From: Gemmatimonadota bacterium
GTDB lineage: Bacteria; Latescibacterota; UBA2968; UBA8231
Reading direction: 5' to 3'
DNA length: 17,378 nt
Assembly (NCBI GenBank): GCA_002712305.1
Contig: PATE01000057.1
Location: 1 to 17,378, forward strand
Of this stretch, positions 12,831 through 17,378 are shown in pieces; the stretch's first letter is position 1, and each line of letters starts with the position of its first letter. The position numbers and the translations under genes were made by a program. The notes below the pieces were generated by a model. It had not been told where the DNA came from. It ran no database searches and saw only the letters and a program-made list of their open reading frames with translations.

Positions 12831-14498
12831 GCGAAGGGCCCTGCTGATCTGCTCCACATCCAGGGCGCCGTCGCCGATGACGACCGCCTCGATCGATCCT
12901 TCGAATCTCGCCGCGCTGTCTGCAAACTGACCGATCGCAATCTCCGCGTCACTCCGTTGTAGGGCCCCCGAACCCACGATCTCGGTCACGACAGCGCCGT
13001 CGACGATCAGACGAAGTGCGCCCTGACTGTAGACCCCAGCGACCTCATGTGCCCCCGGGCCCAGCGCCTGGTGAGCAGCGGCACTGATGGGACCCCGGTC
13101 CGTATTGACGATGAAGCTCGGGCCGGGAACAGCTGCGCAGAGTCCGCCATTGTGACCATAGTCGCTGTGGCGGAGGGCAAAGGTGCCTTCGGCCAGTGTG
13201 TCGTAGCGCAGGATTCGGCCATGGAACTCGTCGTCGTCACACACGGGTGCTCCATACAGAAATCGTCCGTCAAACACGCCCCCGTTGTAGCCGATCGTCT
13301 TCATACCTCCCACATGCCCGGCGTCGCAGGCAGTCCAGTTCGCTGCATCGTCGAAGTCGCCGAGTGTGTCGAAGCGAAGGAAGTTTGAATGGTGCTTGCC
13401 TTGTGGGTTGTTCCAGGGCATGAAATACGCGTATCGCCCGTCGAAAAGCCCACCGTCGAAACCACCAGTGTCCAAACCGGCCGTTCCACTCACGTCACGA
13501 GTTGACCAGCTCTCATCGTCAGAAAAATCACCATTCGTATCACATCGGACGATCACGCCGTGGCTGTAGGCCACCAGGTAGAGATAACGCCCATCGAACA
13601 CGGCCCCCACAAACCAACCATCCTTCCGAAACCTGCTCACATCATAGCTGTGCCAGCTGCCGGAATCCTCGAAACGTCCACGTGTGTCAAAGCGCAGCAC
13701 GAGTCCATTGCTCAGGGGCACGAAATACACATAGCGCCCATCGACGGCGGCGCCGTCGAAGTTTGTGGCACGCTCTGACAGAGGCTTGCTGTCGAAGCGC
13801 TGCCAACTGTCTGGATTCGCAAACTCCGAATGGGTGTCGTAACGCATGAACTGGCCACTGTGTTTGTCTTCCAGGATGGACTCGTAGGTAGACGTACCTT
13901 CATACCCCGGAGGGAAATAGACGAACCGACCATCGAAGGCGATACCTTGGTGGGAGTGGATCATCCCCATGTCGTAGGATTGCCAGCTGGCGCGATCTTT
14001 GAAACCAGAGCGTGTGTCGTAACGCAACACACGGCTGTGATACTGATGCCCCTCGTCCTGCGGCGAGAAGTAGACATATCGCCCATCGAAAGCAGCGCCA
14101 TAGTAGTTGACCGTACGCAGGTGGGTAACATGCTCAACATCGAAGGCCGTGTAGCTGCTCGGGTCGTCAAAATCACCGAGCGTGTCGTAGCGCAGTACGC
14201 GGCCGTGCACAGAATCGCGCAGCCTGGAATCCCGGTTGGGCGAGAAGTAGATGTAGCGCCCATCAAAAACGCCGCCCATGTATCCGGCACAGACGAGCCC
14301 GTCAGTATGCGTAGCATCGTAGGAGGAGAAGGCGTCGAAATCAGACGCCAGCGTCCACTGCGCCACGAGAGCCTGACTGCGCTCTGCGCCTGAACCTGTG
14401 GATCGAAACCGCACGGCGACGGTGAGTTGGTCGGAAAGCTCGATCGCAGGCACGCGGCCGGTGGTGATCTGTTGCTGTGAGAGATGGATCATTGGCAT
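12810..14498 (-). CDS. Seven-repeat beta-propeller inserted into a LamG-like jelly-roll domain
   Basis: A large repeat protein, 562 residues from the ATG at 14498 (GGAA seven bases upstream). The frame is open to a TTG at 14567, but those 23 residues look non-coding. In numbering from 14567, residues about 88-460 hold seven units of 50-60 residues with the core G-x-x-F-D-G-R-Y-x-Y-F-x-P, then L-R-Y-D-T-x-G-x-F, then S-W-x-x-Y-D. The last unit lacks the S-W-x-x-Y-D strand, while residues 75-86 (SDFDAFSSYDAT) before unit 1 supply one, as in propeller ring closure. Outside the ring, residues 40-71 (LTVAVRFRSTG, ALVAQW) and 464-580 (GAHEVAGVYSQGALRLIVDG, AEIAIGQF, FEGSIEAVVIGDGALDVEQI) together look like one LamG/concanavalin-type jelly roll split by the propeller. 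No signal peptide. Possibly glycan or surface binding (inference). Confidence 0.87.
   Translation of the reverse strand: MPMIHLSQQQITTGRVPAIELSDQLTVAVRFRSTGSGAERSQALVAQWTLASDFDAFSSYDATHTDGLVCAGYMGGVFDGRYIYFSPNRDSRLRDSVHGRVLRYDTLGDFDDPSSYTAFDVEHVTHLRTVNYYGAAFDGRYVYFSPQDEGHQYHSRVLRYDTRSGFKDRASWQSYDMGMIHSHQGIAFDGRFVYFPPGYEGTSTYESILEDKHSGQFMRYDTHSEFANPDSWQRFDSKPLSERATNFDGAAVDGRYVYFVPLSNGLVLRFDTRGRFEDSGSWHSYDVSRFRKDGWFVGAVFDGRYLYLVAYSHGVIVRCDTNGDFSDDESWSTRDVSGTAGLDTGGFDGGLFDGRYAYFMPWNNPQGKHHSNFLRFDTLGDFDDAANWTACDAGHVGGMKTIGYNGGVFDGRFLYGAPVCDDDEFHGRILRYDTLAEGTFALRHSDYGHNGGLCAAVPGPSFIVNTDRGPISAAAHQALGPGAHEVAGVYSQGALRLIVDGAVVTEIVGSGALQRSDAEIAIGQFADSAARFEGSIEAVVIGDGALDVEQISRALRSGDAGA
13158..14300 (-). 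repeat. Seven tandem propeller-blade repeats (about 150-180 bp each)
   Basis: The blade units are also visible in DNA: phrases encoding FDGRYxYF and LRYDT recur seven times (for example the minus-strand reading of cgcccatcgaa and gtgtcgtaacgc). Spacing varies because the loops after YFxP differ in length, so this is protein-level repetition rather than a recent DNA duplication. Confidence 0.8.
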
Positions 14499-14620
14499 AT
14501 CAGTTCCGACTCGATTCGGTGAAGCACATTCACAGCAGCAGGATTCCGGAGTGTGCATCGTTGGCAAGATAGCAGGGGTGCAAACCCTGCCACACCGGCG
14601 TCGGCATGTGCCAGCTCACG

Positions 14621-14648
14621 TTGACGGGTCCGACAATCATCATATCGT
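14621..14648 (+). promoter_or_regulatory. Candidate sigma70-type promoter for dsbB-dsbA
   Basis: TTGACG (14621-14626) and TATCGT (14643-14648) with a 16-nt spacer, 37 nt upstream of the dsbB ATG. This gives 5/6 and 4/6 matches to consensus. It lies in the gap between the divergent propeller gene and dsbB (14499-14685). Confidence 0.4.
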
Positions 14649-14685
14649 CTACCAGGAGTCTTCACCAACCCACGGGGAACCTGAT

Positions 14686-15144
14686 ATGGAAAAAGCCGAT
14701 GCTCCCGAAACGGGCGAATCCGGGTCATCAGATGAAGACTGGATGCTGCTGTTCGCGGCCTGGCTCGTGGTCACGATTTCAGCCCTGGGCAGCCTGTTTT
14801 TCAGCCAGGTCATGGATTTCGCTCCCTGCATACTGTGCTGGTATCAGCGGATCTTCCTGTTCCCGATGGTAATCGTCCTCGGACGGGCCCTGTTCCCTCT
14901 CGATCGTCACGTCGCGAAATACGCTCTTCCCCTGGCCATGGGCGGCTGGTTGCTGGCTGCCTATCACAATCTCCTCTACCACGGTGTGATCCCGGCGAGC
15001 ATGCAGCCCTGCACACACGGCGTGTCGTGTACGGAGGAGTATGTTGACCTGTTCGGGTTCCTCTCGATTCCGATGTTGTCCCTGCTCTCGTTTACTTCGC
15101 TGATCGCCCTCTTGATCGTCTTCAGAAGGAGAAGTCTGCATTGA
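14686..15144 (+). CDS. dsbB: Disulfide bond formation protein DsbB/BdbC-type
   Basis: A 152-residue four-helix membrane protein that reoxidises a DsbA-like partner and passes electrons to quinone. Membrane spans lie at about 19-41, 57-71, 78-98 and 121-146. Both redox pairs are present: Cys48-Cys51 in APCILCWYQR (the family's CxxC-W-x-Q-R signature) and Cys109-Cys115 in QPCTHGVSC in the second periplasmic loop. The spacing is that of the compact BdbC type. An acidic, non-family N-terminal tail of about 17 residues precedes the first helix. The ATG at 14686 has GGGGAA upstream; the frame is open back to 14398 but that part is antisense to the propeller gene. The stop overlaps the TTG start of the dsbA-like gene (TTGA). 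Confidence 0.95.
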   Translation: MEKADAPETGESGSSDEDWMLLFAAWLVVTISALGSLFFSQVMDFAPCILCWYQRIFLFPMVIVLGRALFPLDRHVAKYALPLAMGGWLLAAYHNLLYHGVIPASMQPCTHGVSCTEEYVDLFGFLSIPMLSLLSFTSLIALLIVFRRRSLH

Positions 15145-15794
15145 AGCGCAATGTGTTCATCGGAGTCTGCCTGGTACTGATCGTGGGCTTCTATGCAGCG
15201 GCCACGGCCTATCGCGCGTGGCGCGTATCCGAACTCGGATTCATGGCCGAATCGAATGCGTCGCTCTTTATCAGGCCCCACTCACCCACGCTGGGGGATG
15301 ACGGTGCCCGTGTATATCTGGTGAAATTCACGGATCCCGCCTGCGAGACGTGTGCGTCTTTCTCGAAATTCACGAAAGATGCCCTGGCGGCCTTCCCCGG
15401 ACGCATTAAGCTGGTCATTCGTTACGCGCCCTTCCACATGGGGGCAGAAGGGGCCGTCCGAATTCTCGAAGCGGCCAAGAAGCAGGGAAAGTTCTGGGAA
15501 ACGTTGGATCTGCTGTATCAGAACCAGAGCACATGGACGCGCCATCACCAGGTGCTGGTGCATGAGATCTGGCCTCTGCTGCCGGAGTTGGGGCTCGACC
15601 TGGAGCGCCTCCGGCAGGACATGTCGAGTCCCGAAATCACGGCCATCATCGAGCAGGACAAGGCCGACGCAGAAGAGTTGGGGGTGCGAAAAACGCCGGG
15701 GTTCTTCGTCAACGGAAAACCCCTGGAGCCCTTCGGCGCTCGTCCGCTGGCAGAACTGATCAAAGCAGAGATTCGAGCGAACTATCCGGAGTGA
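15141..15794 (+). CDS. DsbA/BdbD-like thiol:disulfide oxidoreductase, membrane-anchored
   Basis: A 217-residue thioredoxin-fold oxidase, the partner of the DsbB just upstream. Residues about 5-23 are an uncleaved-looking signal anchor, then a short stalk, and the thioredoxin domain from about 57. The active site is Cys68-x-x-Cys71 in DPACETCASF. The helical insert lies at about 100-175 (AVRILEAAKKQGKFWETLDLL), and the cis-proline is Pro186 in VRKTPGFFVNG. This is the arrangement of the DsbA-like thioredoxin_4 group (BdbD type). The start is the TTG at 15141, overlapping the dsbB stop, with AAGGAG about ten bases upstream, so the two are cotranslated. The last bases face the convergent BlaI-type gene. 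Confidence 0.93.
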   Translation: MKRNVFIGVCLVLIVGFYAAATAYRAWRVSELGFMAESNASLFIRPHSPTLGDDGARVYLVKFTDPACETCASFSKFTKDALAAFPGRIKLVIRYAPFHMGAEGAVRILEAAKKQGKFWETLDLLYQNQSTWTRHHQVLVHEIWPLLPELGLDLERLRQDMSSPEITAIIEQDKADAEELGVRKTPGFFVNGKPLEPFGARPLAELIKAEIRANYPE

Positions 15795-15804
15795 GCGACC
15801 CGGA

Positions 15805-16164
15805 CTAACGTGTCATCCAACAGCTGGCGGATCTTGGCCAACTCTTCGGGCGATGCCTTCTTGGCGGACAACGCGCCGCAGAACCGCCGAAGACTTTTTC
15901 CACCAGAGCACCCGCGAGTGAGCGCTGGGTCTCCTGTTGGCCAACGGCGGCAGCGTAGATGTGGGCACCGCTCGACTCATCGCGCGAGACCAGCCCCTTG
16001 CCCGTCATCACCTGCAACGTTTTGAGGGTGGTCGTGTAGCGGATGCCACGCAGACGTGTCATCGCCTCGTGCACATCCCGGACAGAGCTGGGCCCCACCC
16101 GCCACAGGACATTCAGGATATCCAGTTCAGCGTCTGTCGCTTTTCGAGCATCATCGCCAGCCAT
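15805..16164 (-). CDS. BlaI/MecI/CopY-family repressor with frameshifted C-terminus
   Basis: A winged-helix repressor of the penicillinase-repressor family, 119 residues as read. The DNA-binding half is normal: LTDAELDILNVLW-type opening (ATDAELDILNVLWRVGPSSVRDVHEAM), recognition helix region RYTTTLKTLQVMTGKGLV (42-59) and wing RDESSGAHIYAA. The dimerisation half starts well (RSLAGALVEKVFGGSA, 81-96), then turns into a Pro/Arg-rich tail. Shifting frame within the GC run at about 15872-15879 restores a family-like end (LSAKKASPEELAKIRQLLDD) running to TAG at 15784-15782. One missing base explains this. The ATG at 16164 is chosen over an upstream TTG at 16206. A perfect operator palindrome lies upstream, so it is probably autoregulated. 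No BlaR/MecR-type sensor protease adjoins it. Confidence 0.85.
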   Translation of the reverse strand: MAGDDARKATDAELDILNVLWRVGPSSVRDVHEAMTRLRGIRYTTTLKTLQVMTGKGLVSRDESSGAHIYAAAVGQQETQRSLAGALVEKVFGGSAARCPPRRHRPKSWPRSASCWMTR

Positions 16165-16208
16165 TTTTCGTCTCTCGATCGGTTCAGATCCCTTGGACGA
16201 GCGCAATT

Positions 16209-16226
16209 GTACGACAATCGTCGTAC
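16209..16226. promoter_or_regulatory. Operator palindrome of the BlaI-type repressor, overlapping its -10 box
   Basis: GTACGAC, four bases, GTCGTAC: a perfect 7-bp inverted repeat with TAC/GTA ends of the kind bound by BlaI/MecI/CopY repressors. On the minus strand TACAAT (16211-16206), a 5/6 match to a -10 box, overlaps the operator by three bases and lies 42 nt before the ATG at 16164. Binding would therefore block transcription of the repressor itself. Confidence 0.7.
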
Positions 16227-16314
16227 TTCGCTGAAAATAGGTGTCAGTTCCGAAGGTCTACCGCTCGTTCGCGCCCTCCCGAGCGAGCCACCGGAAAGCT
16301 GATCGGTTGCTGCT

Positions 16315-17378
16315 CTACAGCGTGTACTGAGGAATCTTGAGCAGTTCCCCGTCCTTAAGGGCGGACTCGTGAGCCACGATGCCACTGACCGTCATGTTCA
16401 GCGACTGAGCAATGTCCACCAAGGGCGTGCGCTCCTGTAGAAGGGCCTCGACGAACTCGCTCATCAGTTGGCCGTGAGAGCCACCGTGACCGCCGGCTTC
16501 GACACCCGGTGGCAGGGGCGGCCGGGTGATGACGGGGGCCGCATCATCGGGGTTGCCGCTATTGAAGTCGCCGTAGAAAGTCCCCTTCTCAGTACGGATC
16601 CTACCCCTCTCGCCACCCATGCCGGGCGTATCCCAGCTCACACCCATACGGGCCATGCCACCTTCGCTTGTGCGGAACAGCGCGATCTCTGTGCCGAAGG
16701 GATTGCCGAAGCGATTGTTCTCCGCCTTCAGGTGGTCGATGGTGCTGGGATAACCCATGCAGGACACCTCGGTAAAGCTCCCACCCGTCACGCCGATGTA
16801 GTAGGCATTGGAGTGGGTGGGATACCACTGTGGCGGCAGCCCCGTGCGCCAGCCCTCGTGCGCGGCAAGAGGTGTGCCGAAGTAGTGCCAGTACTCCCCC
16901 TCGGCGTAGATCACTTTGCCCAACGCGCCGGATCGGTACATCTCTCGCATGCGGTGTAGGTCGTCATGGTAGTAGGAGGTCTCGAACATCATGTACTGCC
17001 GGCCTGAGGCTCGATAAGCTTCGTAGAGAGCGTCCGCATCTTCTAAGGAGCCGAACACGGCAGGCACAGCCGAGGCCACATGTTTACCGGCCTTCAATGC
17101 CGCAATGGCCAACCGCGCATGACTCGGCGCATCGGTGGCAATGAAGACCGCCTCTATCGTGTCGTCGGCGATCAGGCCCTCACACGACTCGTAGGTAGTT
17201 TCGCAACGGCAGGCGGTGGCCAACTTGGCACGCTTGTCTGGGTCGAGATCGGCCACGGCTGCGACGATGACGTTGGGGTGGTGCTGAAAGTGGAATGCCG
17301 CCCCAAAGCCACACACGCCCTGCCCAGCGATGCCAATGCGAATCCTTCGGTTGGAAACAGGCTCCCAGGTCTTGGCGG
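16315..17378 (-). CDS. Gfo/Idh/MocA-family protein, start beyond right edge
   Basis: A Rossmann-fold oxidoreductase-family protein; 353 residues are visible and the reading frame is open to the right edge (RRIRIGIAGQG then VCGFG, the NAD-binding G-x-G-x-x-G at 17340-17300). The acidic residue after strand 2 is Asp in VAADLDPDK-like VADLDPD. The C-terminal GFO_IDH_MocA beta domain follows (GKVIYAEGEYWHYFG, then FGTEIALFRTSEGGMARM, RIRTEKGTFYGDF). The normally conserved catalytic E-K-P after GKHV reads A-V-P (GKHVASAVPAVFG), and the usual D-x-x-x-H of the active site reads EVSCMGYPS, so ordinary dehydrogenase chemistry is doubtful. It may bind NAD and a ligand without oxidising it, or use other residues. 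It is transcribed towards the repressor gene, 88 bp from the operator. Confidence 0.9.
   Translation of the reverse strand, partial: AKTWEPVSNRRIRIGIAGQGVCGFGAAFHFQHHPNVIVAAVADLDPDKRAKLATACRCETTYESCEGLIADDTIEAVFIATDAPSHARLAIAALKAGKHVASAVPAVFGSLEDADALYEAYRASGRQYMMFETSYYHDDLHRMREMYRSGALGKVIYAEGEYWHYFGTPLAAHEGWRTGLPPQWYPTHSNAYYIGVTGGSFTEVSCMGYPSTIDHLKAENNRFGNPFGTEIALFRTSEGGMARMGVSWDTPGMGGERGRIRTEKGTFYGDFNSGNPDDAAPVITRPPLPPGVEAGGHGGSHGQLMSEFVEALLQERTPLVDIAQSLNMTVSGIVAHESALKDGELLKIPQYTL

Noticed and set aside
13158-14300. Repeats considered as a CRISPR array or DNA tandem repeat
   Set aside because: Units vary in length and sequence and encode propeller blades in one frame. There are no identical direct repeats with uniform spacers.
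13830-14393. 187-codon plus-strand frame with repeat-like Ile/Val-rich product
   Set aside because: It is the mirror of the propeller repeats; the repetition comes from the opposite strand.
14572-14590. Stem-loop GCAGGG / CCCTGC with 7-nt loop between the propeller gene and dsbB
   Set aside because: It has no T tract for a terminator and no recognisable riboswitch or operator context. Six pairs can arise by chance.
16262-16285. CGCTCG...CGAGCG hairpin after the Gfo/Idh/MocA stop, considered as a terminator
   Set aside because: The loop is 12 nt and no U-run follows on the minus strand, so an intrinsic terminator is not supported.

Overview
The window looks like a chromosomal stretch of an uncultivated, moderately GC-rich Gram-negative-type bacterium. 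The evidence for a Gram-negative envelope is a short lipoprotein signal, a periplasmic DsbB/DsbA pair and a two-membrane-span sensor kinase. The gene content (PhyH dioxygenase, enolase-superfamily enzyme, Gfo/Idh/MocA protein, SMP-30 lactonase, class V aminotransferase, M14 peptidases, LamG/propeller protein) resembles lineages with large expansions of these families, such as Poribacteria, Latescibacterota or Entotheonella. That placement is an impression from family content, not a proof. I see no rRNA, tRNA, CRISPR array, insertion sequence or phage gene.

Layout. (1) 1-2881, minus: a CHAD + SMP-30 fusion protein, followed with a 4-bp overlap by a sensor histidine kinase that runs off the left edge. 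(2) 3101-3823, plus: a small MbnP-like lipoprotein, divergent from the fusion gene. (3) 3831-9881, minus: a tightly packed five-gene set, in transcription order M14 carboxypeptidase, degenerate M14-like protein, mandelate racemase/muconate lactonizing enzyme-like protein, PhyH dioxygenase and class V aminotransferase. Three of its four junctions overlap, so it is probably one operon for processing an unidentified small peptide or amino-acid-derived compound. (4) 10115-12830, plus: a P-loop kinase fused to a beta-rich tail, a GNAT acetyltransferase, a DUF427 protein and a small membrane protein. (5) 12810-14498, minus: a seven-bladed propeller inserted in a LamG-like jelly roll. (6) 14686-15794, plus: a dsbB-dsbA pair behind a recognisable promoter. 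(7) 15805-16164, minus: a BlaI/MecI-type repressor with a perfect operator palindrome and a frameshifted tail. (8) 16315 to the right edge, minus: a Gfo/Idh/MocA family protein lacking the usual catalytic lysine.

The most exciting signal is in the DUF427 gene at 12000-12386. The family's single conserved cysteine (T-C-P-x-K-G) is encoded by an in-frame TGA. The frame stays open and family-like to a normal TAA, and a 7-bp stem with a GUA loop sits 13 nt after the TGA, at nearly the same spacing as the AGGU loop of the E. coli fdhF SECIS. This makes it a candidate new selenoprotein family. A plain nonsense mutation remains the rival explanation, because the GNAT gene next door also carries an in-frame stop (TAA at codon 5) and the BlaI gene a frameshift.
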